Position numbers and translations under genes: made by a program. From NCBI GenBank assembly GCA_014859215.1, contig JACUUS010000295.1:1-14362 (forward strand): a stretch of DNA of 14,362 bases. Reading direction: 5' to 3'. The notes under the pieces are model-generated. The model was not told the DNA's origin and searched no databases. It worked only from the letters and a program-made list of their open reading frames with translations. The DNA comes from Dehalococcoidia bacterium. GTDB lineage: Bacteria > Chloroflexota > Dehalococcoidia > SZUA-161. Below are positions 6,812-12,555 of the stretch, in pieces. How positions within the stretch are numbered: position 1 is the first letter of the stretch; each line of letters starts with the position of its first letter.

Positions 6812-6825
6812 CGCGCCAAGGCGCG
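6812..6825. repeat. Palindrome in the inter-tRNA spacer
   Basis: CGCGCC-AA-GGCGCG is a perfect 6-bp inverted repeat with a two-base centre in the 162-base spacer between the two tRNAs. It may be a processing signal or pause hairpin. On the plus strand it is followed by TTTCTC, too short for a convincing terminator. Confidence 0.35.
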
Positions 6826-6893
6826 TTTCTCAGCCTTAACGCAGCTGCTGAAATCATCAACGCTGCTTTGAGTAAAGACTTTTCCAAGTTAAA

Positions 6894-6967
6894 TGGCTGG
6901 GGATCCAGGATTCGAACCTGGGCCCACGGATCCAGAGTCCGCTGTCCTACCGCTAGACTAATCCCCA
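6894..6967 (-). tRNA. tRNA-Gln (anticodon CUG)
   Basis: A complete cloverleaf starts with U1-A72 as usual for tRNA-Gln. The acceptor is TGGGGAT/ATCCCCA, the D stem GTCT/GGAC, and the anticodon stem GCGGA/TCCGT with loop CTCTGGA gives anticodon CTG at 6933-6935. The T arm is CCAGGTTCGAATCCTGG. The discriminator is G and the 3' CCA is encoded (6894-6896), unlike in the neighbouring tRNA-Glu. It is the first tRNA of the transcript, about 34 bases after the predicted transcription start. Confidence 0.95.
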
Positions 6968-7007
6968 GCGCCGCACGGAAGCAACACCTGAACAGCTTTC
7001 CTGTCTT

Positions 7008-7036
7008 AGTGTAGAGTAGTCCCCCTGGCTTGTCAA
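7008..7036 (-). promoter_or_regulatory. Promoter of the tRNA-Gln/tRNA-Glu unit
   Basis: On the minus strand, a consensus -35 TTGACA (7031-7036), a 17-base spacer, and -10 TACACT (7008-7013, 4 of 6). Transcription would start near 7001 and run through tRNA-Gln and then tRNA-Glu. The T/G-rich discriminator expected for a stable-RNA promoter cannot be judged with confidence. Confidence 0.75.
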
Positions 7037-7387
7037 TCGCGCCTCGCCTCGCGGACAGGGTGAGCCCAGACTGGAAGTCCTGTAATCGGAATCCGGGCGT
7101 CAGAAGCAGTTGACAGGTGTTTTGTCCTGCAGGCCCTTGCGGCGGCTCTCTCGCCCATCTGGCCGGGTGGCGGGCTTAATTAGAGTGATAGAACTAATGT
7201 TCCAAACCCTGGGGAGGTAGGGTTGACATAAAATGCACAAGAGATGGTTGTTCGGAACAGGTGTTCGCCTGTCGTTGGGAGTTAAAGCCCAGGCAGAGTG
7301 GAGTTTAACAACAGGCAAACGCAGGGGATGCTTTGTGTCCGGGAGGACAGCACACTTTGCAGTTGCAGGTGCCAGCAAGCCGATGCC
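7037..7387. other. Gene-free stretch of about 350 bases
   Basis: No credible protein gene or known RNA is visible between the tRNA promoter and the small membrane protein gene. The open frames here are low-complexity translations without family features or ribosome-binding sites. A TTGACA at 7223-7228 on the plus strand has no matching -10. The clearest structure is the stem at 7268-7315. It might hold an unannotated small RNA, the 3' untranslated end of the minus-strand membrane gene, or decayed sequence. Confidence 0.4.
7268..7315. repeat. Interrupted stem-loop in the gene-free stretch
   Basis: CCTGT (7268-7272) pairs with ACAGG (7311-7315), and GTTAAA (7281-7286) pairs with TTTAAC (7304-7309). 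The two helices share one axis, with an asymmetric bulge of eight bases against one. The CCTGT arm can alternatively pair with ACAGG just upstream (7257-7261), so two exclusive folds are possible. The biological role is unknown. Confidence 0.35.
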
Positions 7388-7621
7388 TTACTGGCCCGCA
7401 GGACGATCCTTTCGGGGAAGCCACAGCCTCAATACCTCCCTGATTCCGATCACTGTGCCCACGCTGTTGAGCATTATGATCGGGACCAGTTCCAGTATGA
7501 TCCCGTAGGTGAGGAAAAGAAGCGCTCCCGCCAGAAGCAGTACCTTAATCCAGCGTTCGCTTCTCAGGAGCATAGACGTTATCACGCATACGCCCGCTAC
7601 AATGCCTATGGTGGTCGCCAT
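7388..7621 (-). CDS. Small three-helix membrane protein
   Basis: A 77-residue hydrophobic protein with three predicted membrane helices at about 4-19, 24-42 and 44-62. Charged loops (LLRSERW after helix 1) and a basic tail (RLWLPRKDRPAGQ) suggest the C-terminus is in the cytoplasm. The pattern of a tyrosine-glycine in helix 2 and PxxxLN in helix 3 (ELVPIIMLNSVGTVIGI) recalls small YgjV/CBU_0592 or SemiSWEET-like proteins, but the match is not strong enough to name a function. The start codon ATG at 7621 has GGGAGGG three bases upstream. It is a single gene, divergent from the cyclophilin, with a possible extended -10 promoter at 7702-7710. Confidence 0.7.
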   Translation of the reverse strand: MATTIGIVAGVCVITSMLLRSERWIKVLLLAGALLFLTYGIILELVPIIMLNSVGTVIGIREVLRLWLPRKDRPAGQ

Positions 7622-7701
7622 TAGCCCTCCCGAGGCCTGAATTACCCGGATCGCCCGGCAGAGGCCTGATTTCGAATCCTGCGGCTTCCAGTCTCCTGCC
7701 T

Positions 7702-7710
7702 ATTCTATCA
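7702..7710 (-). promoter_or_regulatory. Extended -10 element upstream of the small membrane protein
   Basis: On the minus strand TGATAGAAT gives an extended -10 (TGn followed by TAGAAT, 5 of 6). There is no good -35. The predicted leader to the ATG at 7621 is about 75 bases. It lies back-to-back with the plus-strand cyclophilin promoter. Confidence 0.4.
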
Positions 7711-7732
7711 TCAAATCGCACCAAGGTCCGCG

Positions 7733-7760
7733 TTGACATAGACGGGCCTGCCGGTTTATT
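7733..7760 (+). promoter_or_regulatory. Promoter of the cyclophilin gene
   Basis: Consensus -35 TTGACA (7733-7738), a 16-base spacer, and -10 TTTATT (7755-7760, 4 of 6). Transcription would begin near 7767, just before the ribosome-binding site GGGAGG (7769-7774), so the leader is very short. Confidence 0.55.
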
Positions 7761-7778
7761 CTTTGCCCGGGAGGCTGG

Positions 7779-8387
7779 ATGATGATCAGGACAGCGTCTA
7801 TTCTGCTGGTTCTTTGCTTGATAACCCTGCTCGCTGGATGCGGGACTGCGGCTGTGCCGACGCCCTCGCCTACCGAGACGCCGCGTAAGCGATATGAGTC
7901 TCCGCCGGCCATGATGATAGATGCTTCAAAACAATACACCGCCATTATCGAGACAGAGAAAGGCGATTTGGTGCTCGAGCTTTTCGCCCGCGATGTCCCC
8001 GTGACTGTGAACAATTTTGTATTTCTGGCGCGAGAGGGTTTCTACAACGGCACCACATTTCACAGGGTCATGCCGGGCTTTGTTGCTCAAGGCGGAGACC
8101 CTACCGGTACCGGGATGGGGAATCCCGGATACTTCATAGACGATGAAATCACCCATCATACGCATGAGCGCGGAGCGCTGTCGATGGCCAACGCCGGTGC
8201 GAATACAAACGGATGCCAGTTCTTCATTACCTACGAGCACCAGCATCATCTGGACGGCAAGTACTCCGTGTTCGGCAGGCTGGTGCAGGGGATGGATGTC
8301 CTGGAGAGCCTTACTCCCCGGAATCCGCTTGAGAACCCTCAGTTTACGGGTGACAGGATTATCCGTATCAGGATAGAAGAGACCTAG
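7779..8387 (+). CDS. Lipoprotein peptidyl-prolyl cis-trans isomerase (cyclophilin type)
   Basis: A 202-residue secreted cyclophilin. A lipoprotein signal peptide ends in the lipobox LAGC with Cys21, so LspA (also in this window) should cleave it and anchor the protein on the outer face of the membrane. A short Pro/Thr linker follows, and then the cyclophilin domain from about 52 to 200. Active-site residues are present: FHRV with Arg96, VAQGGDP with Gln104, MANAG and CQFFIT. The tryptophan that binds cyclosporin in eukaryotic cyclophilins is His157 here (HLDGKYSVFG), as in many bacterial homologues. The role is proline isomerisation during folding of exported proteins. Two ATGs in tandem (7779, 7782) follow GGGAGG; the second has the better spacing of seven bases. 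It is a single-gene unit. Confidence 0.95.
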   Translation: MMIRTASILLVLCLITLLAGCGTAAVPTPSPTETPRKRYESPPAMMIDASKQYTAIIETEKGDLVLELFARDVPVTVNNFVFLAREGFYNGTTFHRVMPGFVAQGGDPTGTGMGNPGYFIDDEITHHTHERGALSMANAGANTNGCQFFITYEHQHHLDGKYSVFGRLVQGMDVLESLTPRNPLENPQFTGDRIIRIRIEET

Positions 8388-8432
8388 CTGTTCAGGTAAG
8401 GAGAACAGGCCCAGGGTCCTGAGAGTTGTGCT

Positions 8433-8702
8433 CTACTGATAGCCCGGCTCCGCCAGCTTTAGTTTGCAGTCCACGTTAAGGCACTCGCACCTGTTGCTGC
8501 ACTGATACCAGAACAGCGTGGTCTCGCCGCATACCGGGCATTTCTGCAGTCGCGGGATATCAGCGGCGGGATTCTGACGCAGGTGCAGCCTCTCGAAGGC
8601 GCAAATCGGGCAACCAGCACCGGCGCTAAAATATCGCCTGTGCGCGGCGCAGTGTACAGTCTCATCGCGCTTCGAGGACCGCCAGCCGCTCTTCTTCTCC
8701 AT
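8433..8702 (-). CDS. Small cysteine-rich zinc-ribbon-like protein
   Basis: An 89-residue protein with nine cysteines. Pairs are C31-x2-C34 (GCPICAF) and C55-x2-C58 (KCPVCGE), and the end carries C68, C72-x-C74 and C79 (CSNRCECLNVDC). C18-x2-His21 may complete the first site. The layout suggests two zinc ribbons. I cannot name the family or function. The ATG at 8702 has GAAGGGG eight bases upstream and is preferred over a GTG at 8726. It lies 30 bases after the stop of the two-helix membrane protein on the same strand, so the two are probably co-transcribed. Its 3' end is convergent with the cyclophilin gene. Confidence 0.7.
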   Translation of the reverse strand: MEKKSGWRSSKRDETVHCAAHRRYFSAGAGCPICAFERLHLRQNPAADIPRLQKCPVCGETTLFWYQCSNRCECLNVDCKLKLAEPGYQ

Positions 8703-8732
8703 CCTGTTGACCCCTTCACTGCCCACGGGCGA

Positions 8733-8930
8733 TTACTTACCGCTCTTTCTGCCGGCTGCGCCGACCAGCGGTGCGACAATGAGCCACAAGGCTATGGTTA
8801 TCAACATCGACTCCACATATCCTATTGTCCTCAGCCCGAAGTCAGGCGCGATTATACCCCAGAAGATCATGGTCAGGAAAGCGCTGAAGAAGAAGAAGAC
8901 GCCGGCAGCTGGAATGGCCATGAAACCCAT
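8733..8930 (-). CDS. Small two-helix membrane protein
   Basis: A 65-residue protein with two membrane helices, about 5-27 (phenylalanine-rich, IPAAGVFFFFSAFLTMIFW) and 41-60 (MLITIALWLIVAPLVGAAG), separated by the loop APDFGLRTIGYVE and ended by a basic tail (GRKSGK). I do not recognise a family. The ATG at 8930 follows GAGGAGG with five bases between, an excellent ribosome-binding site. A TTG at 8948 would place the start upstream of that site. It forms a likely two-gene unit with the cysteine-rich protein downstream. Confidence 0.65.
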   Translation of the reverse strand: MGFMAIPAAGVFFFFSAFLTMIFWGIIAPDFGLRTIGYVESMLITIALWLIVAPLVGAAGRKSGK

Positions 8931-9029
8931 TAGAGCCTCCTCAATCAATAGTCCGGAGAACTGGGCGTACTCCGGTGAAGACTTGCCTTTCTTTCCGGCT
9001 TCAGGTCCGCGCGTTTATCATAACACAAA

Positions 9030-9061
9030 GCCCTCCCGGGATTCATTCCCCGGGACCGGGC
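9030..9061 (-). terminator. GC-rich hairpin, possible terminator
   Basis: GCCC-T-CCCGGG (9030-9040) pairs with CCCGGG-ACC-GGGC (9049-9061) around an 8-base loop. On the minus strand it is followed by TTTGTGTT, a weak U-rich tail. That would suit an end for minus-strand transcripts arriving from gltX, although gltX stops more than 400 bases earlier. It could instead attenuate the leader of the two-helix membrane gene. Confidence 0.4.
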
Positions 9062-9082
9062 CCGCAGCATTTATCTACCTCA

Positions 9083-9097
9083 TTGTATAATGTACAA
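9083..9097. promoter_or_regulatory. Inverted repeat TTGTA-N5-TACAA over a TATAAT
   Basis: TTGTA (9083-9087) and TACAA (9093-9097) form a perfect inverted repeat with a five-base centre. It contains TATAAT on the plus strand (9086-9091) and TACAAT on the minus strand (9082-9087). It may be an operator overlapping two divergent -10 boxes. No convincing -35 exists on either side, so promoter function is uncertain. Confidence 0.4.
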
Positions 9098-9236
9098 AGA
9101 AAAGAGAACACGGAAGCGATGAAGGCGATCGTCCGGCCAGGCTGATCCAGACCGGCAGGTCCGCGTCCCGGCTACCATCAACTCGCACGCAGCGGACAGC
9201 GGTGCAGGCCGGCATAGACGCTGCGGGTTGGCAACC

Positions 9237-9455
9237 ATGGACTGCGATTACCACTGGCTTTACTGTCCTGTCTGCAATATGACCCTCGTCTTTGAATCCA
9301 GAGTTGAGGAAGAAGGCGAGGGCGTGGAGAATATCTTTTGCCCTCAGTGCGGGTACGCGCTGGGCGCAATCAGGACGGACGGCGGTTGCGACTGCATAGG
9401 GCTGGCCTGCGGGTACCTGTACCCTGGAAAGCCCTGCTGCGGCGGTGAACTGTAG
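9237..9455 (+). CDS. Small zinc-ribbon-like protein
   Basis: A 72-residue protein with ten cysteines. C10-x2-C13 (YCPVCNM) and C35-x2-C38 (FCPQCGY) form a classical zinc ribbon separated by an acidic stretch (VEEEGEGVEN). A second cluster follows: C51-x-C53, C58 and the C67-C68 pair (CDCIGLACGYLYPGKPCC). No family or function can be named. The ATG at 9237 is preferred, and an in-frame TTG at 9228 would add three residues. Neither has a clear Shine-Dalgarno sequence. The gene is convergent with gltX, which ends 18 bases further on. Confidence 0.6.
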   Translation: MDCDYHWLYCPVCNMTLVFESRVEEEGEGVENIFCPQCGYALGAIRTDGGCDCIGLACGYLYPGKPCCGGEL

Positions 9456-9473
9456 TTGGAGCCGGCTTTGCCG

Positions 9474-10940
9474 CTATATTCTTACCCTGCGCAGCGCATT
9501 CTCGATCCGGCTGATACACCTTTCCTTGCCCAGCACGGCCATAGTCTGGAACAGCGGCGGGGCGGCAGTCCGGCCGGTGACGGCCACGCGAAGAAGCCCG
9601 AAGAAATCCCCGGTTTTTAGCCCGATCTCGGCGGCGATTGGGCGTATCGTTTCCTCCAGCTTTCCCTGGTCAAATTCGTCCAGGCCCCGGATACGTTCCA
9701 AGGTGATCTCCAGCCCTCTCGCGGCGTTTTCGCGGGTCAGTTTCTTGCCTGTGAGGAGAGTTGCTTCGTACTCAAGGTTGTCAAGAAAGAAGAAGTCATA
9801 GAGTTCAGCGGCTTCTCCAAGAGTGATCAGACGCTCCTGGATCAGGGGCGTAACCTGCTTCAGGTATTCGCGTGACAGCGGGCGATGGACCTCCGGAGGC
9901 AGGTCCCTCTCCAGGTACGGCACGAGCGCGTCACGCAACTCGGGGACGCTCATCTTGCGTATATAGACGCCGTTCATCCACCTGAGCTTATCGTGGCTGA
10001 AGATTGCGCTGGTCTTGCTTATGCGCTCAAGCGAGAAATGGCCCACCAGTTCTTCCCGGGTGAAGAGCTCCGTGCGGTCGTCGAGGGACCAGCCGAGAAG
10101 GGCCAGGAAATTCATCGTAGCATGCGGCAGGTATCCCTGGTCGCGGTACTCCGTTATCGAGGTGGCCCCGTGTCTCTTGCTCAGCTTGCTGCGGTCCGGT
10201 CCGAGGATCATCGGTAGATGTCCGAATGCAGGCGGCTCAAAGCCGAGAGCTCGATAGAGGAGGATGTGCCTGGGAGTGCTTGCCAGCCACTCGTCCGCTC
10301 TAAGTACATGCGAGACTTCCATGTGGCGATCGTCGACTACGTTGGCGAGATGGTAAGTCGGATACCCGTCGGACTTGAGAATGACGAAGTCGTCAAGTGT
10401 CCGGTTATCGAACACCACGTCGCCCTTGATCAGATCGGCGAACCCGGTATGGCCCTCGGCGGGAATCTTGAAGCGTACCACGGGTATGATGCCTTCTGAA
10501 CGGTATTCGGCCTCACGATCTGGAGTGAGTTCGCGGCAGAGCCGATCGTAGCCGGGCGGCAGTTTTCGCCTCACCTGCTCGGCCCTCATCTCTCCCAGTC
10601 GCTGAGGTGAGCAGTAGCAGCGATAGGCATTGCCTTCCTCGACAAGGCGCCGTGCCGCGGCCTGGTACATTTCCAGGCGCTGTGACTGGAAGTAGGGGCC
10701 GTAGGTTCCGCCGGCTTCAGGGCCTTCATCCCAGTCGATCCCGAGCCAGCGCAGTCCTTCCAGGATTGCCTCAACAGCGCCTTCAACCTTGCGCGTGACG
10801 TCGGTATCCTCGATCCGTACTATGAACTTTCCCCCGGTATTCCGGGCAAAAAGCCAGTTAAACAGGGCTGTCCTGATATTGCCCACGTGAGGCAGCCCTG
10901 TCGGACTGGGCGCGTAGCGTACCCGTACTATGTCTTTCAT
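9474..10940 (-). CDS. gltX: Glutamyl-tRNA synthetase
   Basis: A 488-residue class I aminoacyl-tRNA synthetase of full length, which charges tRNA with glutamate in the cytoplasm. The HIGH-type signature is APSPTGLPHVGNIRTALFNW (10-29) and the KMSKS-type loop is KLSKRHG (252-258). The zinc-binding insertion is only partly kept: C108-x-C110 is present and C135 follows, but the Cys-x-His end of the E. coli site is CREL. The C-terminal helical anticodon-binding domain runs from about 330 to the end. The ATG at 10940 has GAGG six bases upstream. It is the last gene of lspA-rluD-gltX, 25 bases after rluD. Whether it also charges tRNA-Gln (for GatCAB transamidation) cannot be told here. Confidence 0.97.
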   Translation of the reverse strand: MKDIVRVRYAPSPTGLPHVGNIRTALFNWLFARNTGGKFIVRIEDTDVTRKVEGAVEAILEGLRWLGIDWDEGPEAGGTYGPYFQSQRLEMYQAAARRLVEEGNAYRCYCSPQRLGEMRAEQVRRKLPPGYDRLCRELTPDREAEYRSEGIIPVVRFKIPAEGHTGFADLIKGDVVFDNRTLDDFVILKSDGYPTYHLANVVDDRHMEVSHVLRADEWLASTPRHILLYRALGFEPPAFGHLPMILGPDRSKLSKRHGATSITEYRDQGYLPHATMNFLALLGWSLDDRTELFTREELVGHFSLERISKTSAIFSHDKLRWMNGVYIRKMSVPELRDALVPYLERDLPPEVHRPLSREYLKQVTPLIQERLITLGEAAELYDFFFLDNLEYEATLLTGKKLTRENAARGLEITLERIRGLDEFDQGKLEETIRPIAAEIGLKTGDFFGLLRVAVTGRTAAPPLFQTMAVLGKERCISRIENALRRVRI

Positions 10941-10965
10941 CGTTTCCTCGCAAGATTGTCCAGGA

Positions 10966-11895
10966 CTATTGTAAAGCCTTCAGCAAGCCGCTGGAAGGTT
11001 CCAGTCCAAGCCGCTCCAGCGCCTCCGACAAGTCTGGAGGGAGCGGCGACCTGAACTCGATATATTCCCCGCTGGATGGAAGCCTGAAGCCCAGTATGTG
11101 GGCGTGAAGAAACTGCCTTGGCAGAATCGGCGTTTTCCTTCCATATACACGATCTCCGACAACCGGATGCCCTATGGAAGCGAAGTGCACCCTGATCTGG
11201 TGCGTACGACCAGTCTCCAGTACGGCCTCCACGAGTGTGTAAGAACCGACGTATCCAAGGACCCGGTAGCTGGTTCGGGCTTCTCTTCCTCCCGCTACGA
11301 CGGCCATGAGCTTCCTTTCCCTTGGATGCCGCCCAATCGGGGCTTCGATACTTCCGCGTTCGGGGGTAAGCTGTCCCGCGACAAGGGCGACGTACACTTT
11401 TCTGGCTGTACGTTCTTTCATCTGGCGGGACAGGTCAAGATGAGAGGCAGCGTGCCTGGCGATAACTATCAGCCCGGAGGTGTCTTTGTCCAGCCTGTGC
11501 ACGATGCCCGGCCTGAGGAGGCCGTTAATCCCGTTCAGTTCAGGGCAGCGGGCCAGCAATGCATGTACCAGTGTACCGGTGTACTTGCCGGGCGCTGGAT
11601 GCACGACCATGCCGGCGGGCTTGTCTATAACCATCAGGTCCCGGTCTTCATACACTATCTGCAGGGGGATATCTTCAGGCACCAGCGGGAGGGGTTCAGC
11701 AGGCGGGATGTCTACGTGGATGCGGTCGCCTGGCTTGACCTTGAGCTTGTGGCTTACCCGCACTTCCCTGTTTGCCACAGTCACGTGCCCCTGATCAATC
11801 AGTCTCTGGGCGTAGGCCCTCGAGACGCCGCAGTTTCCGGCCATGGCCCTATCAAGACGATCGAAAGCGGTCGCTGTAAATTCGACTCTCTTCAT
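10966..11895 (-). CDS. rluD: RluD-family 23S rRNA pseudouridine synthase
   Basis: A 309-residue enzyme of the RluA/RluD family, which isomerises uridines to pseudouridine, in RluD at 23S rRNA helix 69. An N-terminal S4 RNA-binding domain (about 12-60, DRLDRAMAGNCGVSRAYAQRLI) precedes the catalytic domain. The active-site motif is GIVHRLDKDTSGLIV (about 130-144), with the nucleophilic Asp136. The later motif LVEAVLETGRTHQIRVH is also typical. The RluD-type S4 domain and length favour RluD over RluA, but the target uridines are inferred. The ATG at 11895 fits the family start. A GTG at 11931, six bases after the lspA stop, would add twelve residues; neither has a good ribosome-binding site. Confidence 0.9.
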   Translation of the reverse strand: MKRVEFTATAFDRLDRAMAGNCGVSRAYAQRLIDQGHVTVANREVRVSHKLKVKPGDRIHVDIPPAEPLPLVPEDIPLQIVYEDRDLMVIDKPAGMVVHPAPGKYTGTLVHALLARCPELNGINGLLRPGIVHRLDKDTSGLIVIARHAASHLDLSRQMKERTARKVYVALVAGQLTPERGSIEAPIGRHPRERKLMAVVAGGREARTSYRVLGYVGSYTLVEAVLETGRTHQIRVHFASIGHPVVGDRVYGRKTPILPRQFLHAHILGFRLPSSGEYIEFRSPLPPDLSEALERLGLEPSSGLLKALQ

Positions 11896-11937
11896 ACACG
11901 TGAGCCGGCGCTTCTCCAGAGAAGAAGGCACGACAGG

Positions 11938-12441
11938 TCATTCGTCCGGCTGCGGGGGTCTGTTAGGAGTCCGGCCGGCCAAAAAGATGAGGTAATAAGC
12001 GATCACGATGGTCCCTACGACTATGGCCGAGTCGGCAAGATTGAAAACAGGCCAGAAGCCCAAGTCTATGAAATCCGTTACCTCGCCAATGCGAAGCCGG
12101 TCTACCAGGTTGCCGATTGCTCCGCCCAGGCTCAGGCCAAGGCCAACCTTGAGCCAGCCGAGATGCAGGGGTATGGATTTGAGATAGACAGCGAAGATGA
12201 TTATCCCGATAACGGCTATCGCGGCAAGGAGAAACGTATGGTTGGCAAAAAGGCCGAAAGCCCCTCCCGTATTCGTAGTATAGGTTATTCTGAACAGGCC
12301 TTCCGCGGGTATTGACTCCCCCGGGGTCATGAAATGCCTGATCAGAAACTTGCTTACCTGGTCGAATACTATAACCAGTGAGCAGACCAGGAAAAGCAAG
12401 AAGCTCCGTGAAAGCGCGCTAGGCATGGTGCGTGAAATCAT
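11938..12441 (-). CDS. lspA: Signal peptidase II (prolipoprotein signal peptidase)
   Basis: A 167-residue inner-membrane aspartyl protease that removes the signal peptide of lipid-modified prolipoproteins such as the cyclophilin in this window. Four membrane helices are visible, starting with FLLFLVCSLVIVFDQVSKFLI. Both catalytic aspartates are present, in GNLVDR (D114) and FNLADSAI (D137). The family segments TNTGGAFGLF and VTDFIDL are also conserved. The length is normal. Start: ATG at 12441, or ATG at 12426 five codons later. Both lie after the predicted transcription start near 12460, which excludes the longer open frame up to 12708. It is the first gene of lspA-rluD-gltX, with 42 bases between it and the rluD ATG. 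Confidence 0.95.
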   Translation of the reverse strand: MISRTMPSALSRSFLLFLVCSLVIVFDQVSKFLIRHFMTPGESIPAEGLFRITYTTNTGGAFGLFANHTFLLAAIAVIGIIIFAVYLKSIPLHLGWLKVGLGLSLGGAIGNLVDRLRIGEVTDFIDLGFWPVFNLADSAIVVGTIVIAYYLIFLAGRTPNRPPQPDE

Positions 12442-12466
12442 CTGCAAATGATGTACCCTCTGTTTG

Positions 12467-12495
12467 AGTTTAGCACATCGCAGTGTGGCGAACAA
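12467..12495 (-). promoter_or_regulatory. Promoter of lspA-rluD-gltX
   Basis: On the minus strand, -35 TTGTTC (12490-12495), a 17-base spacer, and -10 TAAACT (12467-12472), preceded by TGC to form an extended -10. The predicted start is near 12460, which leaves a leader of about 20 bases to the lspA ATG at 12441. Confidence 0.6.
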
Positions 12496-12500
12496 CGCGT

Positions 12501-12514
12501 GCCCCTCCGGGGGC
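12501..12514. repeat. GC hairpin between divergent promoters
   Basis: GCCCC (12501-12505) and GGGGC (12510-12514) can pair around a four-base loop. The repeat lies between the -35 boxes of the lspA and DUF123 promoters, outside both transcripts. It may be chance or a DNA site for a shared regulator. Confidence 0.3.
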
Positions 12515-12518
12515 GTAC

Positions 12519-12547
12519 TTGCCGAAAAGGTATCCCGGAGATAGAAT
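12519..12547 (+). promoter_or_regulatory. Promoter of the DUF123 gene (leaderless)
   Basis: -35 TTGCCG (12519-12524, 4 of 6), a 17-base spacer, and -10 TAGAAT (12542-12547, 5 of 6). Transcription would start at about 12554-12556, on or next to the ATG at 12556, so the mRNA would have no leader. Confidence 0.6.
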
Positions 12548-12555
12548 CGGGCGCG

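Larger units (their letters stand above)
8931..9236. other. Intergenic region between divergent small genes
   Basis: About 300 bases with no further gene. They contain a GC-rich hairpin (9030-9061), a 15-base inverted repeat with a TATAAT core (9083-9097) and the leaders of the two divergent small genes. No complete -35/-10 pair was found in either direction. Confidence 0.5.

Noticed and set aside
7100..7508. Open frames on both strands in the gene-free stretch
   Set aside because: No ribosome-binding site, no domain-like pattern, and one overlaps the better-supported membrane protein gene.
8388..8432. CTGTTC...GAACAG inverted repeat after the cyclophilin gene as a terminator
   Set aside because: The 6-bp stem has no following T-run on either strand, so I did not list it as a terminator.
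11098..12315. 405-codon open frame on the plus strand
   Set aside because: It is the complement of rluD and lspA, both with intact catalytic motifs; it is a by-product of their codon use.
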